From: Musa acuminata AAA Group
Lineage: Eukaryota; Streptophyta; Magnoliopsida; Zingiberales; Musaceae
Reading direction: 5' to 3'
Assembly (NCBI RefSeq): GCF_036884655.1
Contig: NC_088355.1
Coordinates: 21,392,001 to 21,456,000, forward strand
Length of the DNA: 64,000 nt
In this document: positions 22,682 to 33,466 of the stretch, piece by piece
Numbering within the stretch: position 1 is the stretch's first letter
How the letters are laid out: every line of letters starts with the position of its first letter
The notes under the pieces: generated by a model
Database searches by the model: none
What the model was told of the DNA's origin: nothing
Seen by the model: the letters and a program-made list of their open reading frames with translations, nothing else
Program-made: the position numbers and the translations under genes

Positions 22682-22689
22682 TATAAATA
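22682..22689 (+). promoter_or_regulatory. TATA box of Sirevirus-like LTR
   Basis: TATAAATA in the conserved GGGGCCTATAAATACCCC context, about 60 bp downstream of the palindrome array. Transcription would start around 22710-22720. Confidence 0.7.
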
Positions 22690-23407
22690 CCCCACCCATT
22701 CAGCACTGAAAAGATATAGACCTACACCGAAATCTTGATCTTTTCTGTGATTCTAAGAAGCTCAAAAGTGTTGTAAAGCCTTTAAGTCTCCTCCTTCTGT
22801 TCTTCAAGTTTTCAGTTGTAAAGTGAGGAGAGAAAGGTCTGTAAAGGTTGTCTCCTGAGCCTGTCAAAAGGAGAGAAATTGTAAAAGGGCAGTTTGGCCT
22901 TCGCCTATTGAAGGAAGGCCCCTAGTTGACGTCGGCAACCTCGTCGGTGGAGGAAGCCAAAAGTGGAGTAGGTCAAGGCTGACCGAACCACTCTAAATCT
23001 CTGGTTTGCGTTTATTCTCGAGCACTTTATCATTACTGCAAACCTCCTTCATTACTACTGCTCTCTGCGCTTTCATGAACAAGTTCTAAGTGCTGTTCTT
23101 CCGAATCTGCATTCAGACGTAAATTCGTATTTTCATACATTACAGTTTACGTTTACGTTTGATTCTGCAGAACTGTCTTCCGTGCTTTTACGAACGAGCT
23201 TCTTTGCAGTTTACACTTACATTTTGATCCTATTGATAACTGCAAACTGTCCTCTACAATTTTACGAACGAGTTTCAACATTTAGACGTAAAACTGCATT
23301 CAGACGTAAATCGGCTTTCCTCGCACAATCATCAGATCTCAGTTTACGTTTACGTCTTGATTTCAACTGCATACTGCCTTCTGCGAGTATACAAACGAGT
23401 TTCAAAG

Positions 23408-23690
23408 TTTAGACGTAAATCTGCGTCTAGACGTAAAACTGCGTTTAGACGTAAATCTGCGTTTAGACGTAAAACTGCGTTTAGACGTAAATCTACGTTT
23501 AGACGTAAATCTGAGTTTAGACGTAAATCTGCGTTTAGACGTAAATCTGCGTTTAGACGTAAATCTACGTTTAGACGTAAAACTGCGTTTAGACGTAAAT
23601 CTGAGTTTAGACGTAAACTGCGCTTAGACGCAAAACTGCGCTTAGACGCAATCTGCGCTTAGACGCAAACTGCACTTAGATACAAACTGA
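23408..23690 (+). repeat. 18-bp tandem array, TTTAGACGTAAAACTGCG
   Basis: About 16 head-to-tail units, the first ones 18 bp, later ones 17 bp and shifting to CTTAGACGCAAACTGCG. The unit contains TTTAGACGTAAA, close to an inverted repeat, with an ACGT core. It lies about 700 bp downstream of the TATA box, so it would be in the transcribed leader. The long FRRKSA-repeat reading frame across it is an artefact of the period. Confidence 0.92.
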
Positions 23691-23810
23691 GAATTTGCTT
23701 TTGCATCATAATAGTTTTTGAACGAACGCAGCTTTTGGTTTTTAATCGCTGTAAGATTTCCGCTGCACTAATTCACCCCCCCCCCCCTCTTAGTGCTCTC
23801 GATCCTAACA

Positions 23811-25254
23811 AAGATGGGCAATAGAAGAGGAACAGCAAAGAGTACCTTGTAGAAAGGGCGAAACAAAAGCTTGATGAAGCTTCAAGTACATATCATGAAT
23901 GCAAATGTGTCCAAGAGGAAACGAGATGAGATGAATAGTGCATACCTGTGGCATTGTAGGCTAGGTCACATCCATGAAAGAAGGATTCAAAAGTTACTAA
24001 ATGATGGATATCTAGATTCATTCGACTATGTGTCATATACAACTTGCGAGCCTTGCCTTCGTGAAAAACTGACCAACTCTCCATTTTATGGAACTGGAGA
24101 GAGAACCACTGAGCTGTTGGAACTCATACATAGTGATGTATGTGGACCCATGTCAACTCATGTCATTGGTGGTTACTCCTACTTCATTACCTTTACTGAT
24201 GATTTCTCAAGGCATGGATATGTGTACTTAATGAAGTACAAGTCCAAGGCGTTTGAAAAATTTAGAGAGTATAAGAATGAGGTGGAGAACCAGACTGAAA
24301 AGAATATCAAAACTCTTCGATCAGATCGAGGAGGTGAGTACTTAAATACAGAGTTTACTTAGTTCCTTAAGGACCATGGGATATTATCCCAATGGACACC
24401 TCCTTATACACCTCAGCTCAATGGTGTCTCTGAAAGGAGAAATCGTATGCTATTAGACATGGTACGGTCCATGATAAGTTTCGCTGACCTACCCATCTCA
24501 TTCTAGGGATATGCCCTAGAAACCGCAGCTTACCTTCTGAACAGAGTTTCAATTAAGTCAGTAGTATCTATACCATATGAGATATGGAAAGGGAAGAAGC
24601 ATGATCTTAAGGTTGGTAAGATTTGGGGCTGCCCTGCCCACGTTAAAAGATACAACCCCGCTAAGTTAGAATCAAGGACAGAGCGATGCAAATTTGTGAG
24701 ATACCTCAAGAAAACTTGTGGGTATTATTTCTATCATCTCGAGGACCAAAAGGTCTTTGTAGCTAAGAGAACAGTGCTCCTTGAGAAGGAACACATTCTT
24801 GGCGAAGATAGTGGGAGAATGATAGAGTTGAGCAAGGTTGGAGAATCAAGCTCAAGCACCACTCTACAGCCCGAGTCTGTTTAGGTACCTACTACATAAG
24901 TTTCAACTTTATGTGGGTCTGATAGAATATCCCATCCTCCTGAGAGATATGTGGGACAAATTATAGGAGAGGATGTTGAGGATATTGATCATCAGACCTA
25001 TGAGGAGGATATTATGAGTATAAACTCTGGGATGTGGCAAGAAGCCATGAATTCTGAGATGGATTCTATATAATCCAACAAGGTTTGGAACCTAGTTGAT
25101 ACGCCCGAAGGTATTGTACCCATCGGTTGCAAGTGGATCTTTAAGAAAAAGTTTGAAGTAGATCGAAAGGTAGAGACCTATAGCAAGGCTACTGGCTAAG
25201 GGGTATCGTCAAAGGCAATGTGTTGACTATGACGAAACCTTCTTACCTGTAGCA
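23811..25254 (+). pseudogene. Copia (Angela-like) pol: pre-integrase and integrase part
   Basis: Starts abruptly after the Sirevirus LTR; 5' LTR, gag and protease are absent. The HHCC domain is seen as HCRLGHIHERRIQKL and CEPCLREKLTNSPF. The integrase core has LIHSDVCGPM, FTDDFSRHGYVY and RSDRGGEY. TAG at 24361-24363 interrupts FLKDHGI, and further stops and frame breaks occur to 25254 (near 24507, 24883 and 25071). Confidence 0.88.
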
Positions 25255-26562
25255 ATGCTAAAATCCATCAGAATTCTATTGACTATTGCAGCACACTATG
25301 ATTATAAGATCTACCAAATTGATGTGAAAATCGCATTCCTCAATGGGAACCTCACTAAGGAGGTGTATATGATGCAACCTGAGGGATTTGTGTCCAAGAA
25401 CTGCCCAGATAAGGTATGTAGGTTGCTTAGATCCATTTATAGATTAAATCAAGCTTCCCGAAGTTGGAACATAAGATTTGATGAGGCAATCAGATCTTAT
25501 GACTTCGTTAAGAACGAAGATGAGCCTTGTGTGTATAGGAAGGTAAGTGGGAGCGCTATCACATTTTTGGTGTTATATGTGGATGACATCTTGATCATTG
25601 GGAATGACGTAGGAATGCTATCCATAGTTAAGTTTTGGTTATCTAGACACTTCTCCATGAAGGACTTAGGGGAAGCATCCTATATCTTGGGGATTAGAAT
25701 CTATAAATATAGATCCAAGAGGATGCTTGGCTTATCCCAGTCCAGGTACATAGAAACCATTATCAAAAGGTTTGGCATGAAAAATTCCAAGAGAGGTCTC
25801 ATACCGATGAGACATGGGATATCGCTTTCTACGAGTATGTCCCCAAAGACTCCAGAAGAAAGGGCGAACATGGATATGATACTTTATGCCTCAGCAATAG
25901 GGTCTATCATGTATGTCATGCTATGTACTAGGCCTGATATAGCGCATGCTCTGAGTGTCACGAGCAGGTATCAGGCGGATCCAGGCTTCGAGCATTGGAA
26001 AGCAGTAAAGTGTATCCTTAAGTACTTGAGAATGACTAAAGATCTTTTATTAGTATATGGAGGTAGTAGCCTTAAGGTTGAAGGCTACACAGACTCAGGT
26101 TTTCAGTCTGATGTCGATGATAGCAAGTCGAATTCGGGGTACGTGTACACCTTGAATAGAGGAGCAGTGTGCTGGAAGAGTTCCAAGCAAGATACTACTG
26201 CTGACTCGACCATAGAGCCGGATTACATTGCTGCATCAAATGCAACAAAGGAGGGAGTCTGGGTGAAGAAGTTCAACACAGATTTGGGAGTCGTGCCAAG
26301 TAACGAGGAGCCGATCTCCTTATATTGCGATAACAACGAGGCGATTGCTCAAGCAAAGGAACCTAGGTCTCATCAGAAATCTAAGCATGTTCTGAGGATG
26401 TTCCACCTTATCAGAGAGATCGTAACCCGAGGAGATGTAGTAGTGGAAAGAGTTCCATCCGAAGATAACATTGTAGATCCACTGACAAAGCCGTTGTCTC
26501 AGATTGTCTTTGAGCGTCACAAGGGTCTGATGGGGATCAGACATATAGGTGATTGGCTTTAG
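25255..26562 (+). CDS. Copia reverse transcriptase-RNase H (open part of pol)
   Basis: 435 codons, open to the natural pol stop. RT shows QIDVKIAFLNGNL (canonical A, here I, after VK), a YVDD catalytic box at 25576-25587 in LYVDDILIIGND, and MKDLGEASYILGI. RNase H follows with YTDSGFQSDVDDSKSNSGY, SSKQDTTADSTIEPDYIAAS (usual STTEAEY altered) and LYCDNNEAIAQA, ending in DPLTKPL. The frame continues from the broken upstream pol, so it is not an independent gene. Angela-like assignment rests on overall similarity and the 1.6-kb LTR. Confidence 0.88.
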   Translation: MLKSIRILLTIAAHYDYKIYQIDVKIAFLNGNLTKEVYMMQPEGFVSKNCPDKVCRLLRSIYRLNQASRSWNIRFDEAIRSYDFVKNEDEPCVYRKVSGSAITFLVLYVDDILIIGNDVGMLSIVKFWLSRHFSMKDLGEASYILGIRIYKYRSKRMLGLSQSRYIETIIKRFGMKNSKRGLIPMRHGISLSTSMSPKTPEERANMDMILYASAIGSIMYVMLCTRPDIAHALSVTSRYQADPGFEHWKAVKCILKYLRMTKDLLLVYGGSSLKVEGYTDSGFQSDVDDSKSNSGYVYTLNRGAVCWKSSKQDTTADSTIEPDYIAASNATKEGVWVKKFNTDLGVVPSNEEPISLYCDNNEAIAQAKEPRSHQKSKHVLRMFHLIREIVTRGDVVVERVPSEDNIVDPLTKPLSQIVFERHKGLMGIRHIGDWL

Positions 26563-26576
26563 GTCAAGTGGGAGAT

Positions 26577-28180
26577 TGCTAGTCATAGGTGCCCAACAAG
26601 CCAATCACGTGAGTGATGGCACGTGTGACTTGATACAGAATCTTTTTGCTTATTATATTTTGGCATATATCACTTTATAACTATTGCATATATACATATA
26701 TATATTGTGATGTCCTTGGATTTGTGCAATGAGAATTGGATCATGATAAGATCATGAAAATGAGATCGATTCACCTTTAAACATATATCCTAAATAATCT
26801 CGATCATAGGTTACATGAGAGAGATATCATGATAACCAGACAGACTAGTGTGCTGTATACCCGTCCATATGATGGATACAGCTGGTTTCAAAGCTGCTCG
26901 TGTAGGGAAACTAGGGATACCGTACAGGTGCTCATTAGAGAATGAGTTCACTGATTGATCCGCTTACGGAATGCTTGATGGTTGATGATACCTTATTGTC
27001 AGACAGCTATTCCATAGTCCTATTGTTATATCTGGTCCTTAGACTTGAGACACCAAGGATGTCCTATATGAGTGTTCCACTCTTTAATACCAGACTTATA
27101 GGTTTGGCTGTCCTAGATCTAGTACAACTGGTCATTGGGAGTGGTAGTCGACCTTACGAGGGCTATTGAGTGTCAATAGAGGATCATCCACTCTCGGCGT
27201 TATGAGAGGAATATCCCATGTGTTCTTGCTCAGACAAATCCCTGGCTAAAGTCATTCGGGTTGAGAGAGAAAGAGTTCTCCGGGAGAATCCGATTAGAGC
27301 GAGACTCGAGTAGAAACCGTATAAGTCTGATAGCACCATGCTCGATATACGGTCTCTGAGATATTAGATGGATGAGGGACTATAGGTACATGGTAACTGA
27401 GGACAGACAGGTCCAATGGATTGGATTCCCCTATATCACTTGGGGAATACGGCGTAGTGGCCTAGTACGTCCGTAGTCGATGAGTCAAGTGAATTATTAC
27501 AGAGATAATAATTCACTGAGTTAGAAGGAGTTCTGACAAGTATAACTCACGGCCAGCACGATATTGGGACTAGAGGGTCACACACATATGGCAGGTATTG
27601 CGATGAGGAGAGGTTCGGATATGAGATATCCGACGGAGCCCTTTTCTTATTGGATATCCAATAAGCCCCTGAATTATTGAATCCCATGGACGAGATCCAA
27701 TAAAAGCCAATGAGAGATTATTGGATAGAGATCCACTAATCTAACAGGCTTGGGTTATTGGATGCAGATCCAATACCCAGTAGGCGAGGATCCATTAGGG
27801 TTTGACAGGGGAACTCTATAAATAGGAAGGATTCAGAGCCTTATAGGCTAGAGCCTTTGCTTGCCTCTCATATTCTCCTTCCCCTCTCCACCTCAGAGCA
27901 GGCCTGGAGTTTTGAGGAGCGTCGTCGCAGCCCTACTGTGTGGATCACCACTAGAGAGGAGGACGCTTGACTTCCTTCACCCTCTCCTAAGGATATGCAA
28001 GGAAATAGGGATATACGATCTCCCTAGGTAACACAATCTATTCTATACGTAGTTTTTCAGTTTCGTAGATTTTGTACACTAATCTTCGCATGACGACGAA
28101 CATCTCATTGGGAATCGGGAATTTTATTTTCTTGTTCTTCTGCTGTGCATGTGATGTCGCCCCCAAAGATTTTTCCAACA
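26577..28180 (+). mobile_element. 3' LTR of the Angela-like copia element
   Basis: TGCTAGTCATAGGTGCCC to TTTTCCAACA, 1604 bp, preceded by a short purine run AGTGGGAGAT. TATAAATAGGAAGG near 27820 is the likely TATA box. It matches the solo LTR at 57451-58943 along its length. No target duplication can be scored because the 5' end of the element is gone. Confidence 0.9.
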
Positions 28181-28926
28181 TTAAACACATACAAAATTTA
28201 CTCAAGACTCATTTTAATCGGATTCTCTTAGAAAAATTCTTTCTCTTTCAATCCGAATGACCCTAGCTAGGGATTTGCTTGTGCGAGAACAGATAGGATA
28301 TTCATCTCATGATACCGAGAGTGGATGATCCTCTATTGACACTCAATTGCCCTCATATGGTTGGCTACCACTCCCGAAAATCGGCTATGCTAGATCTGAA
28401 ACTTTCAAACCTATAAGTATAGTATCAAAGAGTAGAGTACTCATACAGAACATCTTTGGTTTCTCAAGTCTAAGGACTAAACACACAACTAGGACCATAT
28501 AATCATTGTTTAACAATGAGGTATCATCAACTATCCAACATTCTATGTGTGGATCATTCAATGAACTCATTTTTCAATGAGCACCTGTACTATATCCTTA
28601 ATGTCTCCCCACAACAACTGTGAGACCAACCGCTTCCATTATATGGATGGATATATAGTACATTAGTCTGTGCAGTTAACTCAATATCATTCTCAAGAAA
28701 CCTATGACCGAAAATATTTAGGGTCTATGTTTATAGGTGAATTAGTCTCATTATCATAATCTCATCATGATCTAATTCTTATTACATAGATCCAAGAACA
28801 TTACAATATATGCAACAAGAAATATAAAGTAAAAAAATATTATTATAATAATAAGTAAAAAGATCATGTAGCGTGTCACGCGTGTCATCACTCACATGAT
28901 TGACTTATAGTGCACCTTTGACTAGG
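28181..28926 (-). mobile_element. Decayed minus-strand copia LTR fragment
   Basis: Complement matches the Angela-like LTR (compare 28240-28310 with 58210-58310). The LTR start is at about 28926. The inner end is cut at the plus-strand LTR boundary (28180). Confidence 0.7.
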
Positions 28927-29262
28927 ACCTAAGGATATACTTTATTATTTTCTAATGTTCCAAACTTGGATCCACTTGATACCTACTCGTAACACTTAGA
29001 GCATGCACTATATCAGGCCTAGTACATAGCATAATATATATGATAAATCCTATTACTGAAGTATAAGATATTCTATCCATGTTTGCCCTTTCTTCAAGAG
29101 TCTTTGGAGACATACTTCTAGAAAGTGATATTTCATGTCTCATCAGTATGAAACCACTCTTAGAATTTTCTATGCCAAACTTTTTGATAATGCTATCTAT
29201 ATATCTAGACTAGGACAAGCTAAGCATCCTCTTGGATCTATTTTTATAGATTCGAATTCATA
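28927..29262 (-). pseudogene. Copia reverse transcriptase C-terminal fragment
   Basis: Minus-strand translation gives MRHEISLSRSMSPKTLEERA, then MLCTRPDIVHALSVTSRYQ, which parallels the segment at about 25810-25980 in the plus-strand copy. RNase H is deleted; the fragment joins an LTR directly. Confidence 0.8.
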
Positions 29263-29628
29263 AGCGGATCATTCAGTAAACTCATTCTCCAATCAACACC
29301 TGCATTATATCTCTAGTGTCCCCACACAAGAAATTATAAGGCTACTTGTTTTCATCATTTGTAGGATATATAGCACACTAGTCTATTTGGTTGTCTTGGT
29401 GTCCCATTCGAATAACCTATAACTGAGAATATTTAAGGTATATGTTTATAAGTAAATTGATATCATTATCATGATCCAATTCACATTGCATAAATTTAAG
29501 GACATTATAATATATTTATCATCAATATAAAGTAAATAAATATTATAATAATAATAACCAAAAAGATTGTGCAGCGCATCACACATGTCATCACTCACAT
29601 GATTAGTTTATGGGGCACTCATAACTAG
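29263..29628 (-). mobile_element. Second minus-strand copia LTR fragment
   Basis: Complement of the LTR 5' third, starting with a GAGTGCCCCATAAACTAATC-type variant at about 29626 and cut at 29263. The same variant start occurs at 19697. Confidence 0.6.
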
Positions 29629-30960
29629 AAATTTAGAGCCTTAAAAGAATAATGCCTTAAACGATTGTATCATTCTTAAAATGGAGCTTTGATGGTGGCC
29701 AAAGAAAAGATAGATTTAGATTATGCAATGATTGATCACTCATAAACTTCATCTCTATTTAGCCCCTCCATGAGATATACCCCTATGTTGAGATTCTTCA
29801 CAATAAATGAAGAGAGTAAGAATTCAATTGAAACATTATTAAAAGAACATAATTTAGAGATAGATATTAGGTTCTTCATATTAGGAACACAAAGAACATT
29901 AGAGAGGAAAATGGATTTTGAGAAAGATGGAAGGTTTATAGAACCAATGAGTTATTTGAAGACCTTTATCATCACCTATCATGATATTATCTGAACCATC
30001 ATAATTTGAATAAAGAGATAGATTATTCAAGTCAAACATGACATGATGAGAAGCTCCAGAATCAACTAATTTGATGAAGGTTGAAAGGATTAAGCAACAA
30101 AGTGAGCACATGATAGTAGTAATAAGAATCAAGCAAGAGTGAAACATCCGTGGAATAGCAACTTACAAGCGATAACATTCTTACTAGCATGGCCTTCTAT
30201 GTCATATATTTGATAGGTGATTTTGTTATTGAATTGTTGCTTGAATTTATTGACTCTTTTTTTATGGCATTGTTGCATGTTGCTTCTAGAATGATTGTTT
30301 GGATTATTATGGATCTTGCCTTTATTGTTAGAATTAGCCTTGTTAGTAAAATTGGTAGTGAAAGAAGTAGTATCACAAGATTGTGACTCTCGCTTAAGAT
30401 AAACTTTATAGTCATAAAGCCTATCATGAAGTTCTTCAAAAGATATAGAACTATCACGAGCATATATCGTAGCCGAGATCTCCTTATAATCTGAACCAAG
30501 ACCATTTAATATATAAAAAATAATCTCTTCATCATTAAGAGATGTATCAGCTATAATAAGTGCATATGCTTGAGTTTTGATAGCCTACATATAGTCAAAA
30601 ATAGATTTTGTGCCCATAGAAAGCTTAAAGAAAGTTTCTCGAAGTTGCATGAGGTAACCACGAGATTGGTCCGCAAATATTATTGCAAGCTTAGACCACA
30701 TCTCATGAGAGGATTTTGTAGAGGGTATGTAGGGAATGATTTGAGAAGAGAGAGAAGTAATTATAGCACTTTTAAGAAGAAGATCTTGACAGATCCAAAC
30801 AAGTGTATTTATGATTAACAACTTCGAGATTATTTTCTCTAATCATTTATGAAGGACAAACGATGGCTCCATCTATATAACTTATGAGATCATAATCGAT
30901 TAAACGATAATAAAATTGAGTATACCAAGAGATATACTTTGTGGGCATGAGTTTTTTAAA
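29629..30960 (-). pseudogene. Decayed copia gag-protease region
   Basis: Minus-strand pieces include a UBN2-type gag segment (SSQIIPYIPSTKSSHEMWSK, QLRETFFKLSMG; about 30821-30585). They also include a copia aspartic protease site VDSGASHHVM at about 30066-30037, followed by GSDNIMIGDDKGLQI. Many stops and frame changes. It is a different, older copia lineage from the element at 23811. Confidence 0.75.
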
Positions 30961-31690
30961 GGAACTTTAACTATAACGTTAATGGAGATAAGAGTATTTT
31001 GAAGAGTAAAGGAGTTAGAATAAAATCAGATAACTAGCTTGTTGAAGATGTTTTATCGGTCATATCAAAAAGTAAAGAAAAAAAAAAAAGGAAGCAACTT
31101 ATAAGAAAGATAAGCATGTTTGAGCATAAAACCAAATAGAAATTATAATGCTAGTTTGAACGATAATCGAAAAGAAGATACAAAACAATAATAGCAAGAA
31201 TTTTTATTGATAATATATATGAGTTTATATATACAAAGAGAGATTACAAAATATGATAATTATATAATTTTCTCAATCAATAGTAAATATAAAATATTTA
31301 TCTAAATTATTTCATAATATAGGAGATTATGTTGATAGAATTATGATAATATGTTTCATAATTTTATAATTTAAAATTATTATAATATATTATCAAAATA
31401 TTTAAAATATTAATAATTTATTTTCCTCAATAACATTCATGCTAATAATAGTTTTCGTGTTCTAAAGCTACCTGAGTCAGGTAGCAGACGAACTCCACCG
31501 ATGGACATGCACTGTTCGAGCCTACTTCGCTTGTAAAAAGACCACGATACTGTTGCAGGTTTCAGACTTCTCCCAAGACGAGTGCAGAAAAGCGACATAA
31601 AAGCAATAGTAGATGGAAGGACGGGGCAAAAGGGTAGCGATGGCGCTGCCGCTGTGGAATCCCAACCATGTCCTCCATTTAAACTCACTC
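30961..31690. other. AT-rich spacer upstream of the cyclin gene
   Basis: No gene seen. 31190-31430 is very AT-rich. From about 31440 the composition rises toward the GC-rich cyclin region. A weak TATA-like CATTTAAACTC at about 31676-31686 could serve the cyclin gene; this is a guess. Confidence 0.4.
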
Positions 31691-31811
31691 GAGATACCTA
31701 GAAGAAAATGACAGAAGGAAGCAGGTAGAGATAACAGTGGTAGAGGAAGCGTCTCCCTCGTCTCCTCTTCCTCCTCGTTCTATTAGAGTGACGAAGAAAA
31801 GGAGAACAAAG

Positions 31812-33088
31812 ATGGCTCTTTTGCCTCTCTTTGACCCTCTGTGTTGCCAAGAAGAGAGCTTGGAGCTGGAAGAAGAACGGACAGGACCATTGTCGCCCGA
31901 CCACCTCCTAGAGGACTGGGCGGCGGTGGCCGAGGAGGAGTGGGTGGAGGCGCTTTGCTCCTTGGCGACCAGAGAAGGGGAGACCCGGCTGCCTGACGGC
32001 CGCGGGGAACACACGTACCTGCTGTCGGCAAGGATGGAGGCGGTGGAGTGGGTGGCTCGCGCCTCGGAGCGCCACTTGTTCTCCGCCCTCACGGCGCTGC
32101 TTGCCGTCGACTACCTGGACCGGTGCTTCCTCACCTCTTCCGTAGCCGGCGGGCTCCGGCTTCAGCAGGACAAGCCGTGGATGGGGCGGCTGGCGGCTGT
32201 GGCCTGCCTGTCTCTGGCGGCGAAGGTGGAGGAGACCCGCGTTCCCCTGCTCCTTAACCTGCAGCTGTCGTTAGCCGCGGCGACGGCGACGGAGCCGGAG
32301 GACAACAAGTTCGTGTTCGAGGCCAAGACCATCCGGCTGATGGAGCGACTCGTGCTCTCTTCCCTTGGGTGGCGGATGAACCCCGTCACGCCGCTCTCGT
32401 TCATCCACCACCTCCTTCCTCGACTCTGTCCCTGTTCCAAAGACAAGAACGCGATCTCCACCACAACCGCCGCCGCCCGTGTCCGAGACCTGGTTAACGG
32501 GTGCGAAGCTATTCTCCTCTGCGTCATAGCCGGTGAGTGCTCGGCCAAACGTCTCCTACTCCTCAAACACTGTTCGTTTTCGTCAATCTCACATCATCAT
32601 CGGATCTGTTCGTGGAAGATCGGAGATGGATCCGCTATCCTGCATCCGTTTGGGCCGCGGCGGCGCTGTCCGCCGCTTCGCTGGAGTCCCACGAGACCCA
32701 CCACCTCATCTCTTTCCTCAACGTTCCAAAGGTTGGATTCTTCTCCCATGTCTGGTTCCCCATTAACTGCTCCGTTGTCATCATCTGCTCACCGATGGAA
32801 GTAATCCATCTGCAGGACAAAGTGGACGAATGCTATCGGCTCATCATGGAACGAGGAATCCATGGCGGTAAGCGAAAGCATTCCTCTGCCTCCTCGTACT
32901 ACGCCTACAGTTCACCAGCAAGTCCAAGCGAGAGTTCGTCGAGCGGCGGCGATTGCTGGTCAAGGTGGCCAACCTCGGGCTCACCTTCGCCGGAGATTCG
33001 CCCTCTCAAAAGGCCAAACTGCAGCAGCGGCAGCAAGACCTTCGGAGACAATGAACTCTGCTCCTGTTCCAATGTAAATAGATTATGA
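31812..33088 (+). CDS. CYCD3: D-type cyclin (CYCD3-like), three exons
   Basis: G1/S cyclin that binds CDKA and, through LxCxE, the retinoblastoma-related protein. Exons: 31812-32532, 32619-32731, 32816-33088, total 1107 bp or 368 residues. Introns have GT-AG ends: GTGAGT at 32533 to AG at 32618, and GTTGG at 32732 to AG at 32815. I chose the ATG at 31812 because the LxCxE motif (LCCQE, residues 10-14) then sits at the N-terminus as in other CYCDs. The reading frame extends 25 codons further up with no homology. Cyclin N box about residues 60-190 (SARMEAVEWVARASERHLFS, AVDYLDRCFL, LAAVACLSLAAKVEET); C box about 192-300. The tail is Ser/Pro-rich, as in unstable cyclins. No disrupting stop. Exon 1 is much more GC-rich than its surroundings. 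Assignment to subgroup D3 is inference. Confidence 0.93.
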
Positions 33089-33433
33089 TCCGGCACTCGT
33101 ACTAACTAGTGCACTCCATCTCTGTTCTCCTTATAATCGGCACTGTTCTTTCCTCGTTGTTGTGAGGAACGATCCGAAGGATGCGCGCAAATCCTCTCTC
33201 CATGTTATGCTTGCCTCTGGCTTTTCTTCTTATTGCTTGTTCCGAGGCATTTAACCCCTCTCTCTCTCTCTCTCTTTCTCTCTCTCCTCCTATCGTAAGA
33301 CTTGAAGAGGAAAAGACAGGTGAAACAAAAGCTTTTTTTGTTTTACTACAAGTCTTTCGCACATCACACAGCAGACAGTCGAAGAAAAAGAAGTAAAAGG
33401 GCCAACAACTGTCTTGTCCTTATCGAGTACTCT

Positions 33434-33466
33434 CTCAGCTCAGCTCAGCTCAGCTCAGCTCAGCTC
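33434..33466. repeat. (CTCAG)n pentanucleotide repeat
   Basis: Six tandem CTCAG units followed by CTCTGCTC, in the region where the cyclin 3' UTR or downstream flank would lie. Confidence 0.9.

Larger units (their letters stand above)
21165..23810 (+). mobile_element. 3' LTR of a Sirevirus-like element
   Basis: TGTTGAATCTCG to GATCCTAACA, 2646 bp, preceded by a polypurine tract. Internal order: unique U3, palindrome array (22020-22620), TATA box (22682), a stretch matching the other LTRs, the 18-bp array (23408-23690), a C-tract and the end. It is followed directly by copia pol sequence, so the right flank is another element. Confidence 0.9.

Noticed and set aside
23357..23662. Open frame encoding an FRRKSA/FRRKTA hexapeptide repeat
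   Set aside because: It is a by-product of the 18-bp LTR array, which keeps any frame open; the complementary RLNAVL repeat at 49505-49786 arises the same way.
23408..23690. CRISPR-like regular repeats
   Set aside because: Units are contiguous 17-18 bp tandem repeats without spacers, inside an LTR of a plant genome.
31737..31811. 25-codon upstream extension of the cyclin frame
   Set aside because: No homology, and the internal ATG at 31812 puts the LxCxE motif at its usual N-terminal place.
33102..33396. Short frames downstream of the cyclin stop on both strands
   Set aside because: They run through CT microsatellite and UTR-like sequence and overlap each other.
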